Assembly (NCBI GenBank): GCA_040954595.2
Contig: CM082577.2
Span: 10,230,001-10,294,000, forward strand
Source of the DNA: Balanoglossus misakiensis
Taxonomy: Eukaryota > Hemichordata
Length of the DNA stretch: 64,000 bases
Reading direction: 5' to 3'
How positions within the stretch are numbered: position 1 is the stretch's first letter; the number at the start of each line of letters is the position of its first letter. A program made the translations under genes and the position numbers. The notes beneath the pieces are model-generated. The model did not search any database. It was not told the origin of the DNA and saw only the letters and a program-made list of their open reading frames with translations. This document shows, piece by piece, positions 42,101-57,100 of the stretch.

Positions 42101-45100
42101 AGGTCCAACTTTACCTTAGAAAACAATGGACTTGGGCCAAACCATGCATGGTGGTGACACAGACAGGTAAAAGGATGCTAAATGAAAAGGTAACCGCAAC
42201 AGAAGTCAGGCTTGAGGCCTTAAAAAAGAATATCATATCATACTATCATAGGTGCATACTTACAGACTACCACACCATACAATGGGGAGATTGATCAACA
42301 AGTACTGGCAAATGAGTTGTTAAAGAGCTTGGACGGTACTTCACTTATTCCGTGTGTTGTTGCTATCACTGTCATGTACATGTACACACACAGTGCTAGC
42401 TCTGTGGGTTTTGACCCTACAAGCTCATCTAAATGGCCGTATTTTGGGGGGACCATTCATATGCAAATGAGCGCAGTCAAAACAGAGTCTCCTCATTGAT
42501 GCATTCAACTGCAGAAAAAAATGTCTTATCCAAATAAACGCCACTTTCTATTTACCCGAAGAGAGAACGGCCAAAGAAACACAAAAAACCTGACCCACAA
42601 TTGCGGGTTCTACGTTTGTACAAGGACCTGATGAATTCCTCAACCTATTTTTCAAGTTGTTTGCGTAAACCATGACTTGTTTCCAACAGACTAAATTGAG
42701 GACAGAAATAGACTGAACGCAAAAAAATGGGCTTTAAATCTTACCGATATGATGTCACCAGCTTTGAAAGCCAAGCTGTTCGGGTCATAGATGTTGTAGT
42801 AGTCCTTCAGTGCCCTGGCCTGGAGTGCTCCGCTTGCATCTAGAGTAAACAAACAACAAACAATTTTACAGTCGAATCACCAGCACCATCAATCCCACGA
42901 TGCACTGCAACAATGTTCTTTGGGTGTATGCCACCGATCTTCTCAAAAACATCATTCATTCAGAATTTTGGGGAAATAAAAAGTTGAAATGCAGTGTTTT
43001 GCCAAAAACCATGATATTGTCCAGGTGTGAATGGATTTTGTGTTTACAAACAGACAACAGCAAAGAAGAGAAGAGTTTAAGTTCATGAGTACACAGGCCG
43101 TGCTGTGAACATTCCGTAACAATGCTTTGCGCCACCTGTAAGAATGGGCCATTGTAAGAATGGGCAAATGCTGCATTTCCAACAAGACAATGCGAATTAA
43201 ATGCCTTCAAAATTTTCATTAGAAAGTTACAGCAAACTCTAGAATACATTACAGTAAGAATAATTTTCCTTTCCTTCAAAATAATTGAGGTCAATCATTT
43301 GTATGATGTGTACAGAAGGCACTTAATTCTATTCTCCATGAATCACAACTTTCAACCAAGGTCAATTCTAGGCTTCTGTGTCTGAATAATAAACTGACCT
43401 CAGACGGCTCATTGTTCGATATTGATTTTCAATTCAAAACATCAGATCCAAAAGCATGCTCACAAAACATATTACGATACTCCAGTTATATCTGGCCCAA
43501 ACCTACCAAAAACCCAGATACAATGATATCCGTGGGGATTGGCTTAAAAAATAGTAAAGCGCACCACCCCACGCATTTTCTTTTCCGGAAGCAAGCAATT
43601 TGTCGTTCAATACAAGACTCGCACACACAACAATGAAAAACACCTTTGAACAGAAATAACTTGGGAATTGAGAGGAGTGGGGATTGAATGGGTGGTTTTT
43701 TTATTCAAAGGAATCAATGTAGGGTGCGGTTGCCTTTTTGCCATCGTTTTTATCATTGGTTCATATGTGAACATGCATTCCAACCTTTCATCTAATGGAG
43801 TATGATCGTAGTAAGACCTATCGACAAATATCGTTGAAATTTTCAAACTTTCATCATCAGAACAAAATCATACACAGGTATATCTGTTCAGTTGGTTTTA
43901 AAATATGCGCAGGGCGATTAAATTTGTTGTCTTGACAGACTTTTTACAAATTTGAAATGGTAGCAAAACTGGCCATACATCCTGCTTTAACCCTTTCACC
44001 CCCAGTTCCATCTTTAGAGGTCCAACTTTACCATAGACAACAATGGATTTGGACCAAACCACGATGGTAACAGGGTTTATAAAGGAATCTCAAAGGTACA
44101 TGTATACCAGTCACCTGTAAAAATTTTAATAGCCACACATATCAAAAGAAGAGCGCCACCACAAGGTTATTCTAGCAGAAGAATTAGACAAGCCCCTTAA
44201 ACATTATGGGCACATGTAAATTAGACAAGTCTGATTGCATTATTAAGAGAAAGGAACAAAATAAATCCCTCACCTTTCAACATCCTTTTAATATCCTGAG
44301 CTGCTCTCGATGAGGTAAATTTATTTACAATGTCCAGGGCTGTCTGCCCAAAAGTGTTTGTTATGTGCGCATCAATGCCATTCTAGAAAATAAAAAAGAA
44401 ATTAAAAAAAGCATAAATCAGTCATTAATCACTATCCACAGATAATATAAAAGCACTTGCTCCACACATGGAGTTAGCGTGGACCTGACATGTACCATGA
44501 CTTGACTCATGCAGAAACAAATGAATACATGATTGATAAAAACACAGAAATAAATCTCGATTTTAACCCTTTCGTCCCCTTTTCCTTGTATAGAGGTCCA
44601 GCATTGCTATCGTAAACAATGGATATGGACTAAACCATGGCAGTCAGAGGGTTAAACCAAAGTTTTGAGCTGAGGAGATACTAGTAATAATACCGCGATA
44701 CTCACAGATAGGAGCAACCTGACTACTTCAGTCTTGCCATAGAGGGCAGCCTCATGCAAACTGGTACCACTTTCCGTTTCCCTGTTGACATCTATGCCAG
44801 CTTGCAGCAGTATCCTGTTGGCAGACAGTACACACAGCAAATACATTATTGTTACTTTTTCAAACACTAAAAATTCTGATAAAAGGCCAAAATCGCAACT
44901 CATTAACTCTGACATGTACTGTAAAATGGGTTATTTTCACGAGCAATTTTTTTTTGCGCAATACACGAGAACCCAAAAAAACGTGAAAATAAAAAGTTGC
45001 GCAAAAATGTTTTTCGGAGATAACAATGCAGTGAAATACGAGAACGCGAAAATTAATCCTCGCGTAACAGTTGCCTCTTTTGATATCGCGAAAATTTTCC

Positions 45101-48100
45101 TGTCGCGAAAATAACCTGTTTTACAGTATATATCCAATGGCAAACAAAACCCTGCAGGCAAAGCACTGCAGAGCAAAAACAGCCCACCTAATAACATCTA
45201 TATGTCCGTTCTTGGCAGCAAGATGTAGAGGCGTGTGTTGCGGCTTCTGCGTCATGTTTGGGGGCGCGTCCAACAACGTCGAGCACTGGTTGCTGTTGAG
45301 CAGCAATTCCGCCACCCTCTTGCGTCCGAACTCGCACGCCAGGTCCAGCGGTGTCTTCCCTTGCTTGTTCTTGGCCGTCAGTTTCGATTGATGCTGTAAC
45401 AGTGTCTCCGTCTGCAAAATACCAAACACAAAATCAATTAAAATCTATCATTATCCATAATCATGAATAAACATCTTTTGGAGAATTTTTATTCAAAACC
45501 TACAATTGTGTTTTTAAATTCTGCCAGCTATTCCCCTGAGACTTTGGTTTCAATTTTCCAAGATAATTATGGATCAGAAAATGTCATTTCTAAATCAGCA
45601 TTTTTCATGTTTATTCGATTAAAATACTGGGATAAACAACTGGGATGGGATATCAAATTTCCAGGCCTTTCCAGGACCGTTAATTGAATTTTTCAAGGAC
45701 TTTTGTAATCATGATTGCCTTTCCAGACTAGTTTGAGAGAAATTCCGGGACTTTCAAGGACTTGCCTGGCCCCTGGATATCCTCAGTGAATTTACAGCAA
45801 AACTGCGAAAATTTTAATTAACAGTTTGTTTGAAAAGAGTTTAGACAAGAGTGAGAGTTTAACGACAAACAAGCTTGCGGGTTCCCTGTATTATAGGGTA
45901 CATCGTGTTTCACTGTAGAACGGGTTATTTTCGTGACAGGGAATTTTTGCGAGCATCTGTTACGCGAGTATTAATTTTCGCATTCTCTTATTTCATTTAC
46001 TTCATCATTATCTCCGAAAAACATTTTACGTGACTTTTCATTTTTATTTTTTTTTTTGGCTCTGGCGTATTTCGCGAAAATTTATTGCTCACAAAAATAA
46101 CCCGTTTTACCATATATGAATAATGACAGGAATGCAAAGGCTCAGAAATTATTCACTGAAAATTCAGTTATTTAATCCAGTATTATGGATGGTAGTTGGA
46201 TAATGAACATTGACATACAGTACTGTAAATACAAAACTGAATGCTGCACAAAATGTAGACGTATGTCGTATGCAGCAACTCAACACTTCACTATGATCCA
46301 AGGCCGAGAAAGTTGTTTGAAATTCAGCCGTGAATAACCAGACGAGTCACAACTACGTAAGATTTATATCTTTAATTATTTTGTCTTCTGCACAACAAAC
46401 TGGCTATCAACTTCCCTGTGCATGGCGGACCCCTTTTTTCACACTTCAAGATAATTTGATTCTGTGCAGACGACGTGACCTGCGCGACCTCGGCACCGCT
46501 TTCGCGGGTGTCTGGGGTTTAGTCTGGGCACTGATTTATACGGCTTGTGTTTAGTGTTTTTTTGGGCAGTAAAAGTGTTGTCAGCCCGTGTCTGTTGGTG
46601 ACATAACTAGATATGACGGAAAGCAAGGACGAGGTGGAGGAAAACATCATTTGTCAACGAGGAGGATGAGTGGTACCAGATTTTGACATCATGGCAGTGT
46701 CTGATCAGTGATGCAGTTGTTGTTTAAACCTGTCAACACTATGGTCCAGTCCAAATCCATTGTTTCCTATAGGAAGGTTGGACCTCCATAGGGGGAACTG
46801 GGGGTGAAAGGGTGTGTGTGTGGGGGGGGGGGGGGGGGGGGGGGGAGGAACAACACAAATCTTCATTTTCGGCAGACACAAAAACTAGTATTGCTTACAT
46901 AAAAACTCTTTACATTGTTCATTAATACCAAGATATTAACAGTTGACAAAGGATAATAACACGATTGGGATAAAATTAGACACAGGAGGACAAAGCAACC
47001 AGACACGCTTTCTCCTTGAACAGTATCCACTGCACTGTTTTGATAACCTTATCTTGAGAAAACACACTGTACAATCCACACACACACAGACCGACAACAA
47101 ACAGCAGGTGATTCTGACAACATGGCCGTCCCCACGCGCCGCGCGGGGAGTGCAGCAGAGATTTCAACGGCCGGCAACTCACCACATCGTAACTGCCGTA
47201 CTGCGATGCGAGATGCAAGGGGGAGTCGCCGTCGTTGGACGGATCGTTGGAGCTGGATCCCGCCCTCAGGAGGAGGAAGACTGGTTCGAGTTTGCCCTGC
47301 CAGGCAGCGTAGTGCAACGGCCTCATTCCTACACGAAGAAAAAAAAGAGAGAGAACAGGGTTCGTTAATAACTACGACGAGGGAATAAACTGCTGCTTGA
47401 ACTTAGTCATTGAATAAAAAGCAATTTCAGCATGATTTCCTTTTGCATGATTTCTACATTTCGGGGGGGGGGGGGGGGGGGGGGGGGGGAAATCAGTTTT
47501 CGTACTCACAAGTTTAACAGGTTATTAGTTCTCTTTCTCAATTACGTTGAAATCAAGTGTCAAATCATTTTTCACTTTTATCACCATGATAGGCACTGCG
47601 CTGTAACAATCTCTATCATGATTGGCGTCAATAAATCAACTGGCAGGTTGGCATATTGCTTATCGAGTAATGTACAAGCAATATTCTGGGATCACAAAGT
47701 TTATCCTGCAGAGGCAATTTTATGTGACGGCATGCTATAAAGTATAAAGTCTGAGTCCCAAACAACAGCACTTGAAGAATGATTTAATGACATATACAAT
47801 CAGAATCCCTACCCCCATCCCATCCCCCACACACCAATCATAAAGAATATGTTGTGTACGATTACTAAAAAGGAGAAACACTGCATCGATTCAGTGAGAA
47901 AAGACAACTTCAAGTTGTTAAACAAATGATTTAAATAAATGACCATAGAGGGCAGCCTCGTAGGAATACATTGCACACACTTGCACATAAATAGGTCTGT
48001 ACATTTTCTTCTGCATCCAACTCCTTACATTATTTATTCAGTGTTAAAATTGTGATAAAAGTTCTGCTGCCTACAAAAACTTTCAAACATCTGTTGTCAT

Positions 48101-51100
48101 CAACAACCAAGACGTACTCAAGGTCTCTATTCCCTAAAAACATTCACAGACTGTCTGGCAAACACACAAGGTCACAAATTATTGCACAAGGCTGTTTTAT
48201 TTTATAGTAAGCCTCCAAATTGTTTTTCAGTCTGTGGGTAGATTGTGACAGCCAGCCAAGACAACAAGGGTGGGGTAAGACAATGGCAAGGGATGACTTA
48301 GACTAAAACAGACTCAATGTGTGGAAGAAATCCTGACAGCAATAGCCGTCGTACCGAGAATTCAACCACAGGCCATCAAAACCGCATCACCACATGTATG
48401 TGTGACAAAGGCACACACGCTCTGTTGGAGAAGAAGATGACATCAACAGATGGAGATGGAGAAATGTGAAACGAAAGTAAAACAAGGAATGAATTACTAT
48501 AATTATGTCTTGTATCCATTAGACAGATGTAGTCGGGAACTCTTGATTGGAAAATACTGATTTTAGGAATGCAGTGAAAATATGTGTTTCATAATTACGG
48601 TAACTCAGCGAATATCTTATAAAAAACTCATCATTACAAATAATGCAATTGATACAACCTATACATGTACATTTGGTTTTTGTTGAAATATGTATTAATT
48701 GTATGTAGACAAGGCAGACAAGTCCTATTTCATACTGGAAACAACAACACACCCATACATATCCTTTTGCAAATGCAATATGATAATGATGAAAATCATG
48801 GCATGATTATTATAATGTAAAAACAAAAAAGTACTTAAAATAAAAGTTTCATAAATTGGATCAATATGCGGAGAAAATAACTTTTACGTTTTATTTGCCT
48901 CAACTTTGTACATCAAGTCTGCTTTACATCCTATCACCAGGACCAGGAGGATATCTGCATTGCAGACCGACGGTATGCAGCGAGCACATTTCATCACATC
49001 CAAATTGCATTCCAACATAAATTGATCCAACTCCCCTGGCTAACACCGCAATTTTCCATAATTCACAGTATTCAATTATTACTAAATGCCGTTTAATATC
49101 TCCTTTCCGTCAACTAAAGGGTCCAATAACACCAGCCAATAAAACCCAAAGGTCGTCGCCCAGGGTCAAAGGTCACACAAGGCCACTTGTCTTCTGTATT
49201 TTCCCCCTGGAGAGACGTGTTTGCATTTTTCGTGGTGATATTCTTGGCTGCAAGCCTAAATATACTCTAGTCCCGGGAATGTTTAACGATTCATGACCAT
49301 GTTTTCGCCCCTTCTCGGTGCCATTTCTCGATCGTGCAGTGACCTCTGACACACAAACTTGCCACAACTTCACAGGGCTCTCACCAACATTCCAAATTTA
49401 GATACAGACACACACACAACTTTCTTCCAGAAACCAATTAACATATTGGTTCTCCAGTTTCAGTACACTTTGTTCTGTAACTGTTCACCTTCATAACTTA
49501 GTTTATCAGATTCGCTTTTTGAATGAAACAGTTGGAAGAGTATGTCAAATCTGTGATATTCAAATTTGGCCGAAAATACTAAGAACTAGAATCGATAATT
49601 GACAATAATTTGAATCAATCTGTCTGTCTCTTTTGTCATGACAAAAACCTACAAGTAAATTGTAAGTGCCTTTTGCCTTTTCTTTCTCTACAAGGCTGCC
49701 CTACTTTCTCCCCCTTATACAGCGGATCCACTCTCAATTGATGACACCGACCGGGGACACAATTCACGTCATGTTTCAACAATCACCACTTCCTGTCGAC
49801 GAAAGACGTGCGCACACCTTTATCTCTTTTTAGTGTCAAGAACCTTTTTCTTCTTCTTCAAAACGGGCCGTGTTCTTTCAGAGTTTCCTTTTCCGCACAC
49901 AAAAACAAATTGCCCCGACTCGACTTGTATTGATCGCGGCACTCGGCTTGAGTAAACACTGTCCGCGCCAAGACTTTTTAAAAGCAACTTTCTTCCCTTT
50001 GTATGTAAATCATGACAACGTACATGTCTTCACGACGGCTGAACCAACCATTGATTTAATTAGGTCACTGATTTTGATGAGATTTCATTGATTTCGACGT
50101 CTCCGCCCTGAACTCAAAAGCCATGACTTGGTAAACAACATAAAACTTTTTTTCTCTCTACAGCTCAGGTTAATGACTCTTTTGATCTGTTCAGTGTTCC
50201 TTGTTCACAATAACTTTTGCGGTCAGGCAGTTAACGAGACAGAAAAGACATATACGGCAAACGTCTGTAAGACGAGCCTATCACCTTCAAGCACCTGTAA
50301 ACACAAAACACCGCTCGGAGCAACCACAATAAATAAAGTTCAAATATCATTAAAAAATCTGACCAAGAGAGTCTTGAAAGAGTGCGGTTGGAATTAAATT
50401 TGTTTACGAGCAATTGACAGTTGACACAACTGCATTATTCATGGTACAGAATGCGAAACACAGAAACGCAAACACGATTTTCCTCTGAAGCGGTTATGAG
50501 TCACCTCCTTGTAACTTTAGTTTCTTCAAAGACAGAGTCACATTTGAGCAACTTTGAAGCCACAAAGTTTATAGGCACAGTAATGGATGGAACAAAAAGA
50601 GGCTGTCTACAAATATGCCAGCTCAGTAACAGACAGTAATGTCTCATGTTATATGTAACATACATTGTACAGGCCATCAGAATAAAAAGAAAACAGTGAA
50701 ATTACTATTAGCAAACCTTCATTTTGGGAGAGATCAACACACAAGGATCAAAAGCTTATTTTTGTTGAAAATTACATGTCAGGACTGCGTGGGCTTGCCT
50801 ATCACTTTTATTCAGTAATCATAAAAATTCCATATGAACACGAAGAAATAAAGCAGCACTCACGATACTGTACACAGAATTTTCACATTATGAAGTTTAG
50901 TCTGTAAATGCAAGATATTATACAATTCTTAACTGACCTTTGACCTTTAGTAATTCCTAAAACTCCGGGTCTGCTATCAAAACATGTGCACAAGATCCCC
51001 CCCCCCCTCCCAAGGCCTTTTGATCTTCCTATCAAAGTTCACAGCAGACATAAATCTGGCTCCTGTCATTTTCATCTCAAACCGGTCATTTCGCGAACGG

Positions 51101-54100
51101 TATCTGATAATCTCCGAGTCTGTTTTATTTATTTTTTAACCTCAAAGCGGGGTTTTCGGGTTTTCGTTGAGTATGATCCCAATTCCCAAGCTGTCATAAA
51201 AGCAACTAATGAGGCAACAATGTCCACTTTGGCCAGCTCCTATCAGGTTTATGTTACCGGGTCAAACGAGGTCACCCACATAAAAATAAATAGGCAGCGT
51301 GGGTTTTTCAACAATGCCGAGCTTTGCTGATGGAGATGGCAACCCCAAGAATACTTCGGTAGACTAGAGAAAGCGTCCCCAAGCAGCACTGACTGAACCA
51401 ATGCCGTATTCAGAACCAAGGCGCTATAGAAACAAGTCTAGGGGTCGGACGCTGTGAACTTTGTACACACCCACAGCCACCTTAAGATTTTTTTGTGTGC
51501 GTGTTGTTCCCGATCTAAAAATAAGTTCCAGGAAGAATACACAGAGCTTATAAACCAGCCATTCAGACAAAACTAGTTAGGTTCACACTACTTGAGTTGT
51601 CGGCAACTCAATGAACTGAGAGCTATTCTGGTACAGGAATGTTCTCGGAACTTGTGCCTAAAACTGGAAGCAAGCTCAATGTTTATTTAATTTGTGAAAT
51701 TGGATAAGAATAGCCAGCACTAACATAAGTTAGCGTTACTCAGTTACTGGGATCAGTCATTTCAACATGTACATAATTAAACACACAAACAAAGAAGTCG
51801 GACCCAAATCCAAAACATCACGTTCTTAACATAGCATCTTCTGTGTAAAAATGATCAACAGTGTATAGGCTACATCGTGCAACAGCTCAAAACTGTCAGA
51901 TGACAGCCATTAATCCTGGTACATTCTCACAAAAACTCTTAATACACCAAGCTTCAACAGACGAAAAAAAGACCCTGTTTAACTTGGAAAACAACGACGG
52001 CCGACTACATATACTAGTAACTTTGGTATTTCAGGGTAGAGCCCTGAAAACCTCTGAAGGTGCCCTATCGATATCAGCAAAACCCACATAACTCTAACGT
52101 CGTACAACATCGTTAAAACACATTAAAAACACACTCTGCGACTAGACGCACTAAAACTTTTTGTGCACATGTTCCCAATCAGACAGACATGCCCAGCCAG
52201 GAATAGATAATGTTTACATACATGCCATAAGTTTACATTCTCTCAGACTGTCCTGATACGACCCCAAATGTCCTTGAACTTTCGCTATTCGGCAAAGTTA
52301 GATGGGATCAGGTTTGTATATTTTTGAGTAAGCAAACCAGGTCGTAACTTCTCAAACAGGGGCTATATTAAGTATCTTGACCTGGAATGTGGGTTATATT
52401 TTTATCATAATACTTCAACCGCCCCAGCTAATAGTAAAACTATTTTTAAGTCTACCACTGCTTTTTGTATACAAACCAAACACAGAAGTATGCAGAATAT
52501 GCGTGTCCACTACTAGAAAATGAGAGATTTAAAACAGCAGAAAATCTTTGATAATAAAGTGTGATTTCTTAAATGTGAAGTCAAAGTTTTAAGGTTTTCA
52601 TAACCGAATTTTCACATCTCTCTCTAAGAGTTATAGTAAACACATATTTTCAGTGAATGACAGTCCTGGAGTTTATAAAAAAAAAGTATTTTTAAGTTAT
52701 AAATTCCAGAGAACATACATTTTAGACCATAATCTCATTAATAGGTCAAAGTAAACTTTTCACCCAGAGGTTAGTACAAAGACTATCAATATTCACTTCA
52801 GTTACACTCAGCTCTGCAGAGACGAGAAACTTCCTGACTATCAAGCAGTAAAATTCCATTCAGCTGCGATAACTCCGGAAACCAGTCGGTAATAAATAAC
52901 CATACCCTCATATTCCATCATAAAAGGAAATAATGGCAATATAATTTCAATTGGGCGAATTGAAATGTTGCCAATTTTATGTCTTTTATGATGTGATTGA
53001 TATATATGGTAAGGAGATGTCTACCATCAAATATTTCATAAGATTGTTTCTCACAATGGATAAATATGGATATCAGCAAAAAAGGTTCACCTGTTGCTAT
53101 GGGGATACTAAAATATGCAAAATATGGCAAAAATCTGAAAAGAGATTTTGTGGCTTTTTTTCTTGAAAATTTTCTTTGTTAACAAATCTCTCCAGTCTCT
53201 GTAGGACAGGCTGATTCAAAATCAATTGCACACTATGACAGAACAGGGTTTATTTTATAAACTTGGAAGTTGGATAGCAAATCTGTCCCACATTTCTGAT
53301 ATCACGGTACATAAGCTTGGACAAGATATTATAAGCACAAGAAATAACACTCCAAACATTAACATACATGTAAGAGGAATTAGTGATTTTTTGACATAAA
53401 CCAATCTGGATTTATAAACATGATGAGAGAACTGACATTTAGACTTGCCGGGTGAATCCAGAGCCTGCATCCATTACACAGGCACTTCATGCCCTAATTC
53501 CACTTAACCTTTGAGAACAGCGTCAGGCTGTGTGATTGATTAATAAAGTTATCAATTTTATCGATTTGCGATGATTAATCTCATACACTCAGGACTAATG
53601 GTATTTTTCCATATATCTTAATTTTTACGTTTGATTCCCAGCAATAAGTCGCTCACAGCGATTTTAATAGCCTTCAACGTCACAGGACTGCACAATTCAC
53701 GTCCAATAACTGTCCATTTGACATCCATTTACCCAGAAAATAAGCTCTATAAGTACTCTTACATATTAACACTGCAATGTACATACTGTCCATGTCATAT
53801 TTCTCACAACCTTCATCCTTCATTGCATATATTCAACAAAATTCATTTTTAAACTTACACAACCTGTAAGTGATATACATGTATGAAGCTGGAGTGGGCA
53901 AAGTACACTTCGACCACAGTTTATTTCAAACATCAACATGATATCAATGGTGTCATATTCTTTATTTTTATCCACTGACCGCATTTGATATTTCTCACAT
54001 CCGGACGATAACCGCATCATAAATACGCCAGAATGGCGGGAACTTTTTAGAAAGAACGAGAGAACAAAAAGGTCTGTATTATAAGTTTGAATTTAGGATG

Positions 54101-57100
54101 CTGTTGAGAGGTACATTTTATTAAAGAAAAAAATTAAATAAAAATGGGTGAAAATGTTGCCATTCAAAGGGTTATGCCCGCAGCACTTTGCTCGATGCAC
54201 ACGGCCATTTTTTACCGACATAACTGATGGCGTACTAGGTTGTCATGCGATCTGCAAGAGCACTGGTAAATGTTAGCCTATAATCCACACAGACCCTCCA
54301 CTGTGTTGATCCTGGATTGATATTGACCCTCATCGATGACAGCATGATTTGACGAGTTTGAATCACCACGGGTAAGGGGATAACCATTTGATTTCTGGGG
54401 GGGGGGGAGTTGGGTATGTCTGCAATTTTTTTCAGCCTCTGTTTCAGCAAAATATTTCTCGATTGCCAATCCATCTTTTTCCTGAAGTCACTGCAGAAGA
54501 ATTGTTTTCCCTCCACACCATCATTTTTCTCTCTCAAAAATCCCCCCCCCCCCAGGAATAAAATGGTTCTCCCCTAAAGCCTGGTTTTCATAATTGACTA
54601 TCAAGAGGCACACAAGCTGAGGCAGCCGATAAGACTATTGATATTGCAGTTCATATTTGAGTGATATATGTCCTGGCTAGTCTGGATTTTATGGGGAGTC
54701 TGAAGCTTAGCAGTCGGGTTCAAACAGATTCCGAAACCAAGGCCAACAACAGGTGTCTGCGCTGTGTGAACCAATTTTTAACACAGTAGAGATTACGTGG
54801 CTAGAATTTTCGCTGGAAGAGATGAAGGTGCCCCATCCAAAGTATTAATCAATACTGATGGATAACTGTACAGGAAGAGCAATCTAGGAGATGTTCATCT
54901 TGCAATAATGAGGCAGAGCAACAGGCCAGTTGAAGTAACATGTGATCCTAACAATTCTGATGCTTATCTGCAGGATGCATAGATTCTTATGCTTGGATGG
55001 AAACCGAAGGCCAGCACTTGATTGGATGCAGTTGAAGGATCATTTCACTCTGCTCACAGTCGAACAAATATTTCTTCAAATCTTATATCCTGTGGTGTAC
55101 ATGTGTGCATGTAATTATTACCTACATTGTAGCAATTGCAAAGACAATATTTTTCTCTCAAAATAAATTTTGCTTTGTTAAATTTTGTTTTATTTAATCT
55201 TTTCCACTTGAAAATCTTAGTCCCCCCCCCCCCCCAGAATATCAAGTGATACTACCCTTTTAAGAATTTGCTGGTTGGCAAAGGTTTCTGATTAAAAGTA
55301 CTGGCTAGTAATAGAGGATTGAGAGACTCCCAGTTTCGGCAAAAGACTGGCTTAAACCAGAGCATCAGTCAGGATAGAGATGCCGCGATATTTCATTCGG
55401 CCGAATTAGCTTCCAATTAAAGAAACATGATAAACAAGCCACAAGAGGGAATCGGCAAATCAGCCCAGCCACTTTCAATTAATCATGCGCCGCAGTAATT
55501 AATATAAATTTGATCCCCGGACAATTGAACGAGATTGAATACGGCCCTGGAATTTCGAGCTTTGCCAGTTGCGACCGACTGCGGTGTGGACAACTTGGGA
55601 ATACTGGCGGACTCTGCTTTTTAATTCCCGGCTGCTAATAGCATCTAATTTGAGCAACAGCGTATTTGGTGCCCCCCCCCCCCCAAAAAAAATGCAAGAG
55701 TTGATGAACGGCCATCAGAGACGTTCAAATTGCAACATACATCACGGAACTAAAGTGCTGCCACTTTTTAACTGCAGCCAGTTGCGTCACTGAATCCGAC
55801 TATATAATGCTGGCGGCAATAAATCTGTCATTTTTCATTCCACGGCCGTTTATCTTTCAGGCAGAAAACAACATAGCTATGCAATCAGCAAGTTGGCAGG
55901 GTTTTATATAAACAACTGGAACTACGATGAATGTTGAATGAGAGTATTTCTTCATTGGAAATTTAAAAAAAGACAGACCAGGATCCTAAATGCACTTGAA
56001 GAAACCACAGCACAACGTGCATTTCTTTGGACATGATATAAAATGGCTAGTTTTACTTTCTCACTTCCAGACCAAAAAATTGTTTTCTACTTTAGGAATG
56101 AAGCACCTCTCTGTCGAGACTGCATCCCAGTCTCCTGAGTGACATCATAGATGACGTCCGTAGATGATTATTCACGGACGGAACTATTTTTGGCATGCTA
56201 CAGCTAATGTATGTACATGTAAATGGTAGACTAGTGTATATTATTGGGAGGAAGCTCATTTTTCAGAGCAAACCTCTTTATAGGAAATAGTTTAGTCAAT
56301 GTGTGTGCTGAAGTGCAATGTGTGCTTCATATCAGTGGAAACAATTCCACTGCAGAATACATCCTGCTTTTCATTGATCAAAGATGTTCCTGCATTGTAG
56401 TACATCAATATTCATACATTTACAACGTAGTATCTGTCCTAGTCTAGAATCTATCCGTTCGTAGTCGCATTCACCCTACTACCGTCTAGGACCGCAGAAC
56501 CAAAATCTAGTAAGGCCATAAAAATGGTAATTTGAATGTGAATAGTCTCCAACTGAGCAATCTGACGTCAAGCGTCACCACGTGATCATGATTATGTATC
56601 ATTCGGGGCGGAGCTACATTGTAAACATAATTAACATTCAACGTCATCACCTCACGGCCAATCAGTAGTCGGTCAACGTAAGTGATTGACTTCTCTGACG
56701 TCAGACTGCTCAGTTGGAGACTATTCACATTCAAATTACCATTTTTATGGCCTTACTAGATTTTGGTTCTGCGGTCCTAGACGGTAGTAGGGTGAATGCG
56801 ACTACGAACGGATAGATTCTAGACTATATCTGTCCTTCCCTTCATCTCTTGCTGCCTACCCCCTCCCTCTCTCTTGAGTACATAATGCACCCTCAACACA
56901 CAGCAACATTTAACACAGCACATGAGATGTGATGCTTTCATTTTCATTTCGCACATCGTGTTTTGATAGCCAAAATATTCAATTTGATTAGTACCGGTAT
57001 TTAAGATAAGAGGCAGAGTTAAACACAGGACAACCAGAACTAACTATTACACAGCTAAGTGGTGAACCGATTAAGAGTATTTTACGAGTTTGCAGTCATA

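Larger units (their letters stand above)
39814..42744 (-). other. Caskin intron splitting the SH3 domain (2.9 kb)
   Basis: Holds the 371-bp TTAA-flanked element (40430-40800) and TTAA copy 2 (42070-42181). The remainder is AT-rich with no exon seen. Confidence 0.8.
45412..47182 (-). other. Caskin intron (1.8 kb)
   Basis: Holds TA-element copy 5 (45911-46114), TTAA copy 5 (46724-46813) and a poly-G tract. At 45,655-45,780 there are several imperfect TTCCAGG and TTTCAAGGACTT motifs that look like an old repeat. Confidence 0.75.

Noticed and set aside
47326-47328. ATG at the start of the ankyrin-2 exon as a gene start
   Set aside because: It lies two bases after a good splice acceptor, and the preceding repeat exon at 63857-63957 joins in phase; vertebrates have the same internal Met.
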